NCBI RefSeq assembly: GCF_000429005.1
Contig: NZ_AUBA01000004.1
Coordinates: 62,001 to 126,000, forward strand
DNA from: Novosphingobium acidiphilum DSM 19966
GTDB lineage: Bacteria; Pseudomonadota; Alphaproteobacteria; Sphingomonadales; Sphingomonadaceae
Reading direction: 5' to 3'
DNA: 64,000 nucleotides
In this document: piece by piece, positions 41,207 to 50,936 of the stretch
Numbering within the stretch: the stretch's first letter is position 1
Layout of the letters: each line of letters starts with the position of its first letter
Made by a program: the position numbers and the translations under genes
The notes under the pieces: model-generated
Told to the model about the DNA's origin: nothing
Databases searched by the model: none
Seen by the model: the letters and a program-made list of their open reading frames with translations, nothing else

Positions 41207-43642
41207 ATGAACGCCCCTTTTGCGCCCCGTCCGCCCTTGCGCAATGGCGCGGCCCTGGCGGCGCATGTGCCATCCGCTGCGTCATTGCCGGGCTGGTGCA
41301 CCCCCGATGAATTGCCCGGGGTACTCGACCGCTTTGCCGGGCTGAAAGTGCTGAGCCTTGACTGTTTCGACACGCTGCTGTGGCGTGATTGCCACGCGCC
41401 GACCGACCTGTTTGCAGCGCTGCCCGATTGCAATGCATTCCAGCGCGCCCATGGCGAACAGCGCGCGCGCCAGATTGCGCGCGCCAGCCGCGGCCAGAAC
41501 GATGTGGCGATCGACGCAATCTATCGCGCGATCATGCCCCGCGCACGCGACGCCGACCGCGCCCGCGCGATTGCCGCCGAACTCGATTGTGAAGCGCGCC
41601 ATTGCTATGGGTTTGGGCCGACCATCGCGTTGATGCACGCGGCGCGACAGCGCGGCCTGCACATCATCCTGGTGTCGGACACGTATCTCGGCCCGCGGCA
41701 ATTGCACGATCTGGTAGCGCGCGCCGCCGGGGCGGATGTGGCCGCGCTGATCGACCGGGTGTTCTGTTCTTCGACCTATGGCAAACCCAAGGCGGGTGGG
41801 CTGTATCGCGAGGTGCTCGACAAACTGAAGGCCAGACCGGGCGAAATCCTGCACATCGGCGACAATGCCGCGGCCGATGTTGACGGGGTGGCCCCGTTTG
41901 GCGTGCAGACGCTGCATCTGCGGCAGTTCACCCCGCGCACGGCGCAGCAATTGCGCCTGGAAAGCACCGTCGGCGCGCTGATCGAAGGCCACGGAGCCCG
42001 GCGATTGCAGGCGCCACAGCCGCACCGCGCCGCACTGGCCGTCGACACGCCGCGACTGACCGATCCGGCGCAACTGTTCGGGTTTGCCACGCTGGGCCCG
42101 GTCATGTTCGGATTTGACCAGTGGCTGCGGCACGAGGCCGCCGCATTGCAGGCCGCAACGCGCGGCACCGTGCACTGGTTGTTCCTGATGCGCGACGGCC
42201 ATCTGCCCATGGCCATGCACCGGGCGGTCAGCGCGACCGCGTCGTGCCATGCGGTCGAAATCAGCCGACTGACCGCAACATATGCAGCATTTGCGCAAGA
42301 TAGCGCGATCATGCGCCATCTGGAGGAAAACCGGGGGATCGATCCGGCGATCCTTGCCGGCCAGTTGCGGCTGTCACCCGAGACCGCCGAGCGCTTGTGC
42401 GGGAACCGTAGCCATGACGAAGGCTGGCACGCGCTGGCGCAATGGTGCCGCAACCCGGCCAACCGCCGACCGATCGTGAAAGATGCGCAGGCATTTGCCG
42501 ACCGGCTGGTCACGCATGTTCGCCGGACCGTCCAGCCCGCGCCCGGCGATACGCTGATGCTGGTGGATCTGGGCTATAACGGATCGGTGCAATCCCTGGT
42601 CGACGGCCTGCTGGCGCGATCGATGCACGTGCATGTCGCCGGCCGCTATCTGATCCTGCGCGAGGTGCAGGTGTCCGGCCTGGACAAGCGGGGCTATCTG
42701 GATGCCGAGCACCACGATCCGGTGCTGTTGAATGCCATGACCGCCAATGTCGCGCTGATCGAGCAACTGGCAACCACCACGACCGGGTCGGTGATCGATT
42801 ACGGCAACGATGGCCAGCCGGTGCGCGGCGCAAACGGCATCGCGCACCGCCAAAGCGCGGCGCGCGATGCCGTACAACGCGGATGCCTGGCGTTTGCCGG
42901 CGCGGCGCAGGCCCACGTGCATCGCGCCACAGCGCCAGACGCAATCGCGTTGTGGCGCAGGGCAAATGCGGCCACGCTGCTGCGGCTGATGTATTTGCCG
43001 ATGCGCGAAGAACTTGCCGTGGTCAGCGCGTTCGAACACGATGTCAATCTGGGCACGGCTGAAACGTTGGCGCTGTATGACCCGGACATCGCGCGCAAAG
43101 GCCTGCTGCAACAGGGGCTGTTTTATCAAAAGGGCGCACGGCGCATGTACCTGCCTGCCGAACTGGCCGAACAGGGCCTGGCCACGCGGCTGACCCATTT
43201 GGCCACGGCACGGTTTCACATGCCGCTGATGGCGACAGATTTCGGCGGCGATACCGGCCAGATCGGCGTTATCCTGAGCGATGCGCGCGATGCCACGCGG
43301 ATCGAATTACCGATCCGCCCCACGCACGACGGGTATTGCGCGCTGTGCATCCCGGTGGGCGCGGGCCGCTTTGTGGCAGCCGTCCCTTTCGGCGCGCTTG
43401 CCACCCATGTCGAAGTCCATTCGATCACGGCCATGCCGGCCACCGAATATCTGGGTGGCCGCCACGACAGCGATGCGCGCGCGCATCGGGTTGATCCACA
43501 GTTCGATGGTATCACGCCGTTGACCCCCCACCTGTGGCATTGCCCCGATCCCGCGGGCTTTGCGCTGCTGACACCGCCGGCGGTGCATGATGACACCGCA
43601 ATGGTGATCGTGGTGGTGTTTCGCATGATCGGTGTGGGCTGA
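41207..43642 (+). CDS. Large HAD-superfamily protein (COG5610-like)
   Basis: An 811-residue cytosolic protein. The N-terminal third is a HAD phosphatase domain: LSLDCFDTLLWR (nucleophile segment), IILVSDTYLG (motif II), YGKPKAGGLY (Lys) and HIGDNAAADVDG (acidic motif). The middle region has VHWLFLMRDGHLPMAMHRAV and LMLVDLGYNGSVQS, a pattern of HAD-type proteins found in surface-polysaccharide loci. The C-terminus has no known domain. Substrate unknown. Followed by a secreted protein and a TPR-sulfotransferase on the same strand. Confidence 0.78.
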   Translation: MNAPFAPRPPLRNGAALAAHVPSAASLPGWCTPDELPGVLDRFAGLKVLSLDCFDTLLWRDCHAPTDLFAALPDCNAFQRAHGEQRARQIARASRGQNDVAIDAIYRAIMPRARDADRARAIAAELDCEARHCYGFGPTIALMHAARQRGLHIILVSDTYLGPRQLHDLVARAAGADVAALIDRVFCSSTYGKPKAGGLYREVLDKLKARPGEILHIGDNAAADVDGVAPFGVQTLHLRQFTPRTAQQLRLESTVGALIEGHGARRLQAPQPHRAALAVDTPRLTDPAQLFGFATLGPVMFGFDQWLRHEAAALQAATRGTVHWLFLMRDGHLPMAMHRAVSATASCHAVEISRLTATYAAFAQDSAIMRHLEENRGIDPAILAGQLRLSPETAERLCGNRSHDEGWHALAQWCRNPANRRPIVKDAQAFADRLVTHVRRTVQPAPGDTLMLVDLGYNGSVQSLVDGLLARSMHVHVAGRYLILREVQVSGLDKRGYLDAEHHDPVLLNAMTANVALIEQLATTTTGSVIDYGNDGQPVRGANGIAHRQSAARDAVQRGCLAFAGAAQAHVHRATAPDAIALWRRANAATLLRLMYLPMREELAVVSAFEHDVNLGTAETLALYDPDIARKGLLQQGLFYQKGARRMYLPAELAEQGLATRLTHLATARFHMPLMATDFGGDTGQIGVILSDARDATRIELPIRPTHDGYCALCIPVGAGRFVAAVPFGALATHVEVHSITAMPATEYLGGRHDSDARAHRVDPQFDGITPLTPHLWHCPDPAGFALLTPPAVHDDTAMVIVVVFRMIGVG

Positions 43643-43740
43643 CACGGCGCGAAGGATACGCGAATACGACTGCATGCGGGGCTGATTTTTGAACAACTTT
43701 GGGATAATGCCGTTCCCTGTCAAACGACAAAGGTACGGCC

Positions 43741-44538
43741 ATGGTCCCCCCAGCCCGCCCCAACCGCCGCCGGCTTGCCGGTGTGCTGATCGCGCTGATC
43801 GCGGCTTGGCCAGCCGCGTCGCAGGCCGTATCGCCCTTGCCCCAGCTTGATCCGGAACTGTGCGACGGACCGGAAGAGCCCGATCTGGCGCTGCCCGAAT
43901 TGGCCGACCTGGGCACCGATCTGCCCGACCGCATCGAAGGGTTTGACCTGGCCTTCAACGCCGCGATGGTCGAAAATATCCTGAAATCGGCAGGTGATGT
44001 GACCAGGTTGGCGCTTGCCCCGATCAAGCCCCACCCGGCGGGTGCCCTTGATGCCTTCAATCTCAAGGCCCCTGCAAGTGTGACCGCCGCGCCGACACTG
44101 ACAGCATTGGCGCATCCCACGTTCGGCAATCGCGACGGCATGGCCGTCAGTGTCAACCCGCGGCTGGTCCAGTCGGGCGCATTGAACACCGACATCCGGT
44201 TCAGCCACAGCAGTGCGTTGCTTGACGCGGGGTTCAATCTGAACACGCAGCAAAGCCTTGTCACCGCCGAACCGATGGTGGTGCAATATGACGGGCGGGC
44301 CCTGGTGAAATTCGGGCCGACCCTGCAAATGGGTGTGGCCGCGCGTGGAACACTGGGCACACTGACCGCACCGACCCTGGCTGGCAACGAAATCGCGGGG
44401 CCCCTGCTGCATCTCAACCTGTTCGACAGCAACCTGTCGCTGGCATCGGACATGGGTTATGATTTCGGACTGAACCCGCTGAACACAGCCGCCCGCGCGC
44501 AGTTTCATGCAAAGCTGGACCTGAAGCTCAAGCTTTGA
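43741..44538 (+). CDS. Secreted hypothetical protein
   Basis: A 265-residue protein with a signal peptide (RRLAGVLIALIAAWPAASQA) and a mature region rich in Leu, Ala and Pro with alternating polar and hydrophobic residues, suggesting beta structure (VSVNPRLVQSGALNTDIRFSHSS, MVVQYDGRALVKFG). No domain recognised. An AAAGG site precedes the ATG. Lies between the HAD-like gene and the sulfotransferase gene. Confidence 0.7.
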   Translation: MVPPARPNRRRLAGVLIALIAAWPAASQAVSPLPQLDPELCDGPEEPDLALPELADLGTDLPDRIEGFDLAFNAAMVENILKSAGDVTRLALAPIKPHPAGALDAFNLKAPASVTAAPTLTALAHPTFGNRDGMAVSVNPRLVQSGALNTDIRFSHSSALLDAGFNLNTQQSLVTAEPMVVQYDGRALVKFGPTLQMGVAARGTLGTLTAPTLAGNEIAGPLLHLNLFDSNLSLASDMGYDFGLNPLNTAARAQFHAKLDLKLKL

Positions 44539-44579
44539 CAGGCTGCTGTCAGGGGTTTGCAGGTCTGAAGGGAACAACA

Positions 44580-46178
44580 ATGGCTGGGGATGGTGCCACG
44601 ACCATGCTGGCACAGGCCCGCAATGCATTGTTGCAGGGTGATTTTGCCCAGGCGGCACAGATTGCCGAACGGGTCGGCCGCGCCGATCCGCAAACGGCAG
44701 AGGCATGGTTTGTGCTGGGCATGGCGCTGGCCGAAACCGGGCATATCGGCCACGCGCTGGGGCAAGTGCAGCGGGCGGTCGATCTGATGCCAGGCAACGC
44801 CGAATATACCGCCCAACTGGCCCGCCTGCTGATCCAGTTGCAACGCGATGCGCAAGCGCGCGACGTGGTCGCCCATGCCGCCACGCTGCCCACCGACGAC
44901 GCGTTGGTGCTCGACACGATCGGGTGCGCGATGGCGCGACTGGGGGACCATGGCGCAGCGCTGCCGCTGTTTGAACGCGCAGTGCAGGCGCAGCCCGATG
45001 TGCTGTCGTTCCGGTTCAACTATGCCAGCAGCCTGGGATTTTTCGGCAAGACGGCCGAGGCGGCAGACCAGTACGAAGCGATGATCGCGCGCGATCCTGC
45101 CAATGGCGCAGCGCACCATGGCCTGGCCGGATTGCGCAAGGCCACGCCAGCCGGCAACCACATTGCCCGGATCGAAGCGGCCATTCCCGCCGCGCGCGAT
45201 CACGCCGAACGCGTGCGGTTGCATTATGCCGCCGCCAAACAGCACGAGGATCTGGGGGCATACACGGCGGCATTTGCGCATCTCGATACGGCCAACCGGG
45301 CACACAAGACCCGTATCGGATATCGCGCCGAGACCGATGCCGCACTGATCGACGGCGTGCGTACCGCCTTTGCCAGACCCGGCTATTTCGCCGACACCGG
45401 CCTGCCCGACGCGGCACCGATCTTTGTTGTCGGATTGCCACGCACCGGAACAACGCTGGTCGATCGCATTCTCGACGCGCATCCGCTGGTACGATCGCTG
45501 GGCGAACTTCAGGCGATGCCGCTGGCGATCAAGCGATTGTCGCAAAGCCCTTCACGCCTGATCCTTGACGCGCAGACCATTGCCGGTGCCGCAAAGCTAC
45601 GTCCACGCGATGTTGCCACGGCCTATCTGGCGCAGGCGCAAGCCCAGGCCGGTGCGCCTGCCGATGCCGCAGCCGGCCTGCGTCTGCTCGACAAGTTTCC
45701 GCTCAATTTTCTTTATGTCGGATATATCGCCCGCGCCTTTCCACAGGCGCGCATCGTGTGCCTGCGACGCCATCCGCTCGACAGCGTGTGGAGCAATTAC
45801 AAGCACCTGTTTGCACTGAATTCGCCTTACTACGGATACAGCTACGACCTGCTCGACACGGCGCAGTACTTTGCCGGGTTTGCCGGACTGATCGCGTTTT
45901 GGCGCAACGCATTTCCGCACCAGGTGATGGAACTGGAATACGAACGCCTGCTCGACGATCAGGAGGGGCAGACCCGCCGCCTGCTGGCGCATTGCGGCCT
46001 GCCGTGGGATCAGGCCTGTCTTGATTTTCATACGCGCAGCGGCGCTGTCGCCACGCCCAGCGCACAACAGGTGCGCCGCCCGCTCAATCGCGATTCGGTC
46101 GGACGGTGGCAGGGCTATGCCGCCCCGCTCGCCCCGATCACGCAGTTCCTGCACCAAAGCGGTCTGTTGGACCTCTGA
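44580..46178 (+). CDS. TPR-repeat sulfotransferase
   Basis: A 532-residue protein: several tetratricopeptide repeats in the first 260 residues (EAWFVLGMALAETGHIGHALGQVQRAVDLMPGNAEY) and a C-terminal sulfotransferase domain. The PAPS 5'-phosphosulfate loop is IFVVGLPRTGTTLVDRILDAHP near residue 283; FCLRRHP-type RIVCLRRHPLDSVWSNYKHLF provides the 3'-phosphate Arg/Ser. Such proteins sulfate proteins or glycans. The start at 44580 follows AAGGGA; the frame from 44535 overlaps the previous gene. Confidence 0.87.
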   Translation: MAGDGATTMLAQARNALLQGDFAQAAQIAERVGRADPQTAEAWFVLGMALAETGHIGHALGQVQRAVDLMPGNAEYTAQLARLLIQLQRDAQARDVVAHAATLPTDDALVLDTIGCAMARLGDHGAALPLFERAVQAQPDVLSFRFNYASSLGFFGKTAEAADQYEAMIARDPANGAAHHGLAGLRKATPAGNHIARIEAAIPAARDHAERVRLHYAAAKQHEDLGAYTAAFAHLDTANRAHKTRIGYRAETDAALIDGVRTAFARPGYFADTGLPDAAPIFVVGLPRTGTTLVDRILDAHPLVRSLGELQAMPLAIKRLSQSPSRLILDAQTIAGAAKLRPRDVATAYLAQAQAQAGAPADAAAGLRLLDKFPLNFLYVGYIARAFPQARIVCLRRHPLDSVWSNYKHLFALNSPYYGYSYDLLDTAQYFAGFAGLIAFWRNAFPHQVMELEYERLLDDQEGQTRRLLAHCGLPWDQACLDFHTRSGAVATPSAQQVRRPLNRDSVGRWQGYAAPLAPITQFLHQSGLLDL

Positions 46179-46182
46179 AACG

Positions 46183-46206
46183 GGGCCGCACCGGCCGGTG
46201 CGGCCC
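46183..46206. terminator. Palindrome between convergent genes
   Basis: A perfect palindrome, GGGCCGCACC-GGCC-GGTGCGGCCC, followed by TTCT. It lies four bases after the sulfotransferase stop and 15 before the TonB-receptor end. Probably a bidirectional terminator. Confidence 0.6.
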
Positions 46207-46221
46207 TTCTGCCACGCGGGA

Positions 46222-48729
46222 TCAGAATTTCTTGGACAGTTCGATACCGGCCCGCCGCGGCGTCAACACGCTTTGGGTGTAGAAGCGCGACGCAAAGCCA
46301 TTGTCGATGATGCGGCTGCTGAGATTGTTGCTGACCCCGATAATCGCGTATGTGTTGAACAGATTGTCGGCATAGAGTTTGACGACAAATCCCTGATCGA
46401 CAAAGTCGTACCCGATCGAGCCGCGGCTGGTCACATAGGCCGGAAGCGTCTGGCCAAAGCCCCGATCGCCGGGCCGGGTCAACACGTTGCCGTTGTAGGT
46501 GGCGGACATGTTGAAATCCAGGCTGTTGGCCCCTGTCGGCACGCTGTAATCAAGACCCAGAGTGCCCGAATTCTTGGCCGATCCCGGCAGGCGGTCACCC
46601 GCCAGTGCATCGGTCTGGAAATAGCCGCCATTGCCGTAATGGATCAGGTTCGTCACATCCTGGGTCAGATGTGCATCGTTGTAGGAATAGTTGCCGCTGA
46701 GTGTCAGCCCCTTTGCCGGTTTGGCGACGAAGGTCAGTTCTATTCCTTTCGATACCGCCTTTCCGCCGTTTACGGTGATCCCGATTGCGCCGTTTTGGGT
46801 CACGCCGGCAAGCTGGATGCCATCCCAGTTGATCGTATAGGCGGCGATTGAGCCGCGCAGCTTGCCGCCGAACAGCGCATAGCGGATACCGATTTCCTTG
46901 TTGTAGGTGGTATCCGGCTGGAACGACTGTTCATTGGGCAATGCACAGAGGTTCTGCTTGGTGGGATCAAGCACGGGCGGGCACGGCGCCACGTTGTTGA
47001 CGCCCCCAAGGCGATAGCCCTTCGAAAACGTAAAGTAGGCAAGCAGATCGCTGCTGAATTTGTACGAGGTGTTGATTTTCCAGACCGCGCCTGATTTTCC
47101 CGTGTCGCCCGTGGCCCCCTTGTACGGCACGGTTGGATAGGGGGCGAACAGCGGCAAATCCTGACCGCCGGCGACGATGGCCTTGTACGAGAAATAGCGT
47201 GCCCCGCCGGTAACCTGGAACGCCGGCGTAAAATTCATCGTTGCTTCGCCGAAAACGGCCTTTTCCTCGTTCGAACTGCGCACGAAAGAGGCATATTCCC
47301 ACTCGTCGGGGCGGTCGATCCCCGCAAATGCCGGATAACCCGGCACGACTTCATGATAATTGCTGGCATAATTCATCTTGTTGTAAAAACCGCCCAACGT
47401 CCAATTGAGCGGTCCACCATGTTTGGAAACCAGCCGCAATTCCTGGTTGAACTGGGTGCGGCTGGACTGCTGTTCGTTGTAGCTGGTGAAATTGGGGAAC
47501 TGTTCGTAGCCGTAGTTGAGATCGAGCAGCAGGTCGGTGTTGTCACCCTGGTGCGCATATTTCTGCTTGGTCCACGCGGTATCGGACACCAATTGGGCCA
47601 GATGCCCGATATCGGCCTCTACCTCGATCGCATAGAGGTCAGCCGTGCGGTGGGTGGGTTCAAGGTACCGTTTCGACGCCTCGTATCGGCCGGTTCCGAG
47701 CACGCCGCCGCTGTTGATCTGGTCACCACCGGTATCGGTAACCTGATGCGCCCAGGTCAGATAGGCACGCACCCCCTCGGCCGGGAAAAAGCCCAGCGTA
47801 TTGCGCATCGAGAAGGTATTTTCATAGTTCACGCCTTGGGCATTGTGCACATTGGCCGCCAGCTGCGCCGGGGTCGCATTGTTGGTGCCCCACCCTGCGG
47901 GCGCGGCGCCGGTCAAAGGATCCACGCCGATCACGCTGGAACTGTAGGGAGCGTGCAGCGACGAAGCCTGCGTCGTGTAATCACCGATCGGGCCACCGGG
48001 CTGCGGATTGGAAATCCCCGGCTGGTTGACAAGGCCGACATAGTCGATGAACCCGGGGTTGTCCCAATAACCGACCGATGAACGCAGTGCGAGCCTGCCC
48101 GCGACAAGCGGGATATTGACCGTGCCATCAACGGTTGCGCCTGGCGAATGGGCGTGGCTTTCGCCAAACATCCGCATGTCCGCAGATCCCTCCCATTTGT
48201 CGGGATTGGGGCGATTGGGCAAATAGCGGATCGCGCCGGCCAGCGTGCCTTCGCCATACAAAGTGCCCTGCGGACCCAGCAGCGTTTCGACACGCGCGAT
48301 GTCCATGAATTTGAAATCGGCATAGATCGGCGTTTCGCCAAGGTAGATCGCCAGAGCATTGTCATAATTGTTGCCCGACGAGGCGGTATCGTCGGCCGAA
48401 AGCCCGCGCATGATGATGGTGCCGTTGGCCGAGGGTCCGGCGTCCTTGATCGTCAGGCCGGGCGTGACCGCGCCAAGATCGCGCACATCGTCGATATGCT
48501 GATCCTGCAGCGCCTGCGCTGAAACCGCGCTGATGTTGATCGGCACATCCTGCAGCGAAGTCGACCGGCGCGTTGCGGTGACCACGATGGTCTGTTCGTT
48601 GGTGCTGGCAGCGTCTGCCGATGGCGCAGGCGCAGCATCAGCCTCTGCCGCACGGGCACCCACCGGCCCAAGACCAAACAGAACCGTCGCAGACAGCAAG
48701 CCCCGGCGGATGGCAACGCGATGTGTCAT
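46222..48729 (-). CDS. TonB-dependent outer membrane receptor
   Basis: An 835-residue receptor with a signal peptide, a TonB box region near TIVVTATRRSTSLQDVPINISA, a plug domain (IIMRGLSADDTASSG) and a beta-barrel ending in the outer-membrane signature RRAGIELSKKF. It takes up a large or scarce substrate through the outer membrane. It lies 366 bp from a PepSY-esterase-MFS operon on the same strand, suggesting import of a phenolic or siderophore-like ester used there. Confidence 0.93.
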   Translation of the reverse strand: MTHRVAIRRGLLSATVLFGLGPVGARAAEADAAPAPSADAASTNEQTIVVTATRRSTSLQDVPINISAVSAQALQDQHIDDVRDLGAVTPGLTIKDAGPSANGTIIMRGLSADDTASSGNNYDNALAIYLGETPIYADFKFMDIARVETLLGPQGTLYGEGTLAGAIRYLPNRPNPDKWEGSADMRMFGESHAHSPGATVDGTVNIPLVAGRLALRSSVGYWDNPGFIDYVGLVNQPGISNPQPGGPIGDYTTQASSLHAPYSSSVIGVDPLTGAAPAGWGTNNATPAQLAANVHNAQGVNYENTFSMRNTLGFFPAEGVRAYLTWAHQVTDTGGDQINSGGVLGTGRYEASKRYLEPTHRTADLYAIEVEADIGHLAQLVSDTAWTKQKYAHQGDNTDLLLDLNYGYEQFPNFTSYNEQQSSRTQFNQELRLVSKHGGPLNWTLGGFYNKMNYASNYHEVVPGYPAFAGIDRPDEWEYASFVRSSNEEKAVFGEATMNFTPAFQVTGGARYFSYKAIVAGGQDLPLFAPYPTVPYKGATGDTGKSGAVWKINTSYKFSSDLLAYFTFSKGYRLGGVNNVAPCPPVLDPTKQNLCALPNEQSFQPDTTYNKEIGIRYALFGGKLRGSIAAYTINWDGIQLAGVTQNGAIGITVNGGKAVSKGIELTFVAKPAKGLTLSGNYSYNDAHLTQDVTNLIHYGNGGYFQTDALAGDRLPGSAKNSGTLGLDYSVPTGANSLDFNMSATYNGNVLTRPGDRGFGQTLPAYVTSRGSIGYDFVDQGFVVKLYADNLFNTYAIIGVSNNLSSRIIDNGFASRFYTQSVLTPRRAGIELSKKF

Positions 48730-49095
48730 GAAGTCCCCTCATGTCATGTGCGGACAAGTCCCGCCTGCACACCGCCCGTTGGCGTCTGCGATTACGGGAA
48801 ATTGGCCGAAATCATGGATCTGCCGGCATGGTCTCGCCGGATCAGACAGGGGTGACCATGCGGTGTTTGACGTACATGCTGCAGATGCACAGGTTTGGCG
48901 CCATCCGATGACACCAAAGGGTATTCGGCTATTCTGGGCGATGGGGCCGCAGACATGGCATCTGGCCCGGCCCGGTGACGGGCTCGAGCCGCCCGATCAG
49001 CGCGCGGCAAATCTGCGCGCGCATGGCACCTGGCCCATGCAGACAGACCTTGTACGCACTGCCGAAGACCGCGCCGCGCGATCCCTTGGCACGTT
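48730..49095. other. Intergenic region, 366 bp, no gene recognised
   Basis: Lies between the TonB receptor start and the end of the PepSY gene. Frames are open on both strands but translate into low-confidence Arg/Pro-rich peptides without ribosome sites. It probably holds the receptor promoter. Confidence 0.5.
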
Positions 49096-49491
49096 TTATT
49101 TCCAGAACAAACCTGGCCGTCCGTTGCGCCTGCGTTTGCGAAACATGTCGATGTACATCCACACGCCGGAGATGGAAAAGAACAGCATCGCCGCACCCAG
49201 CAACGCGGAAACACCTTTGCCGACAGGTCCGAAATAGGCCCCCGAGTGCAGATCGATGATGACATGGTACAGGTCGGGCGAACCGCCGTGTTCACCGGGG
49301 GGGCCATTGCGATCACCATCATCCGCAGCGGCGGTTGGCAGTTTCGGCCTGCCGGCGTTTGCCCCGGGGGGTGGTCCTTCATGGTGTTCGCCGCCTGCCA
49401 GCGAGACGACTTGGCCGACCAGTCCGGTCGCAGCGATCCAGACCAGAAACACGCCGGTGAAGACGACCAGCCAGCGATGCCATTTGCGCAT
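49096..49491 (-). CDS. Small PepSY-type membrane protein
   Basis: A 131-residue protein with an N-terminal membrane segment (WLVVFTGVFLVWIAATGLVGQVVSL), a Pro/Gly-rich periplasmic loop, PepSY-like VIIDLHSGAYFGPVGKG, and a second membrane segment (LLGAAMLFFSISGVWMYIDMF). PepSY proteins of this short type accompany TonB-receptor loci. The start overlaps the stop of the upstream gene (TGATG). Exact role unknown. Confidence 0.7.
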   Translation of the reverse strand: MRKWHRWLVVFTGVFLVWIAATGLVGQVVSLAGGEHHEGPPPGANAGRPKLPTAAADDGDRNGPPGEHGGSPDLYHVIIDLHSGAYFGPVGKGVSALLGAAMLFFSISGVWMYIDMFRKRRRNGRPGLFWK

Positions 49492-49967
49492 CAAGCGTTG
49501 TCCTTGTTCGAATTGGATCTGCGTACGACCCACGCCAACGGTACTGCGAAAAACAGGTGCGACATCACGCCGCCGATCACCACATCGGGATTGCGATAAT
49601 CGGGGTGCTGATGTCCGGTGAGTGCAATTGCGGCATGCATCACCACCCACAGCACCACGGCAAAAGGCAATGCCAGCGCGGTTGCCTCGCAATTGCGGCG
49701 CTGAAACCACGGCCAGATTGCCGCGAACACCACGCCCCAAGCCGCGGCAAACGCGAAATGGATCGTGGTGCCAAGCACGCTTGCCCAGAACCCCAGTCCC
49801 TGCTGGGCTGCTTTGCCCAACATCAGGCCGGTGGCATTGGCAGGGATTGCGGCCAGCGGCAGCACATGCTGCACGCCCGCCCATACCGCGGCTTCATAGG
49901 CCCAGATACAGGCCCCGCCCAGCAGACCGCCGGCAACACCGGCGCGGACGGTCGATCCGGCGATCAC
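49491..49967 (-). CDS. Four-helix membrane protein of unknown function
   Basis: A 158-residue protein with about four hydrophobic segments (AGVAGGLLGGACIWAYEA, GFWASVLGTTIHFAFAAAWGVVFAAIW, LALPFAVVLWVVMHAAIAL, GGVMSHLFFAVPLAWVV). It starts at a GTG overlapping the stop of the tannase-like gene (GTGA), and its stop overlaps the PepSY start. The tight coupling puts all three in one translational unit. Function not recognised. Confidence 0.7.
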   Translation of the reverse strand: MIAGSTVRAGVAGGLLGGACIWAYEAAVWAGVQHVLPLAAIPANATGLMLGKAAQQGLGFWASVLGTTIHFAFAAAWGVVFAAIWPWFQRRNCEATALALPFAVVLWVVMHAAIALTGHQHPDYRNPDVVIGGVMSHLFFAVPLAWVVRRSNSNKDNA

Positions 49968-50905
49968 GGGCGGGCACCGGCCCAGTCGCTGATACCGTTC
50001 ACCGCTGCGGGTGTGACCGCGTGGAAGCTGGCGGCGTTGTTCACCGAGCCCGCACCGTTGTACTGTGCGATTTGCGGATAGGCATAGATCGGGCGGGCGC
50101 GTGGACCCAGCTGGGCGAGTTCCGCCTCGCGAGCCATCATTTCGCGGATCATTTCGGGCGGCGGGCCATCGTGACCATCTTTGTTTCCACCATCCTTGGG
50201 CGCACCATCCGGGCCGGCACCAGGCGGTGGCCCCATCGGCATCGGCGGCTTGCGATGCGCAACCAGCATGTCCGGCGCATGGCCGTTTTCGACCCAGGCC
50301 ATCAGCCCGGCCAGCAGCGGAAATGCGCTCGGACCTTCGCCACCGCCGCAATGGCCCATGGCCGGCAGCAGGAACATGCGCACGAAACCGTCGCGGGTGC
50401 CCGCACCCATTCTGACGCCGATCCGCTCGTAATAGTCGATCGTATTGAGCGGGCTGATGTGCGGGTCGGACCACCCGTGGTAGAGGATCAGCTTGCCGCC
50501 GTGGCTGGCAAACGCCCCCAGGTCGGGATTGTCGGCGTTGTAGAGGACGCGCGCATCTTCTTCGCCGGCCAGCATCGCTTCGGTGAAAGGAAAGCTGGCG
50601 ATCGTATACGTGCGGTTTGGCGTATAGAGCAGATTGTTGATCGTATCGAGCGCCATCCCCTCGCTGCCGATCTTGCCGGTCGTTGCGCGGGGCACGAACA
50701 CGCCGACCCATTCGCTTTCGCTGCCCGGTTGCACCGGCCCGACTTCAAGCCGTTTGCCCGTGGCGCTGCGCGCTCCGCCATAGATGGCGCGCACCGTTGC
50801 CACTTGCGCGGCGGTCATTGGCGCGAGCGAGGCCTGGGCAAGCGCCGGTTGCGCGAATGTCGCAACCAACACGCCAAGCAACACATTCAGCACATGTTTC
50901 ATCAT
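49964..50905 (-). CDS. Tannase/feruloyl-esterase family protein lacking the nucleophile half
   Basis: A 313-residue secreted protein (signal MMKHVLNVLLGVLVATFAQPALAQ). It matches only the C-terminal half of the tannase/feruloyl esterase family: TAAQVATVRAIYGGARSATG, GGKLILYHGWSDPHISPLNT (Asp147) and FLLPAMGHCGGGEGP (His185). The usual N-terminal part with the nucleophile Ser (CSxGG elbow) is missing, yet a signal peptide sits in front, so this looks like a stable short form. Catalysis alone is doubtful. A Pro/Gly/Asp-rich insert precedes the C-terminus. Confidence 0.78.
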   Translation of the reverse strand: MMKHVLNVLLGVLVATFAQPALAQASLAPMTAAQVATVRAIYGGARSATGKRLEVGPVQPGSESEWVGVFVPRATTGKIGSEGMALDTINNLLYTPNRTYTIASFPFTEAMLAGEEDARVLYNADNPDLGAFASHGGKLILYHGWSDPHISPLNTIDYYERIGVRMGAGTRDGFVRMFLLPAMGHCGGGEGPSAFPLLAGLMAWVENGHAPDMLVAHRKPPMPMGPPPGAGPDGAPKDGGNKDGHDGPPPEMIREMMAREAELAQLGPRARPIYAYPQIAQYNGAGSVNNAASFHAVTPAAVNGISDWAGARP

Positions 50906-50936
50906 GGTCCGATCAATCCTGGTTCACGTTGGTCGA

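Noticed and set aside
48792..49382. A 196-codon minus-strand frame overlapping the PepSY gene
   Set aside because: Different frame from PepSY, Arg/Pro/Cys-rich, no ribosome site or domain.
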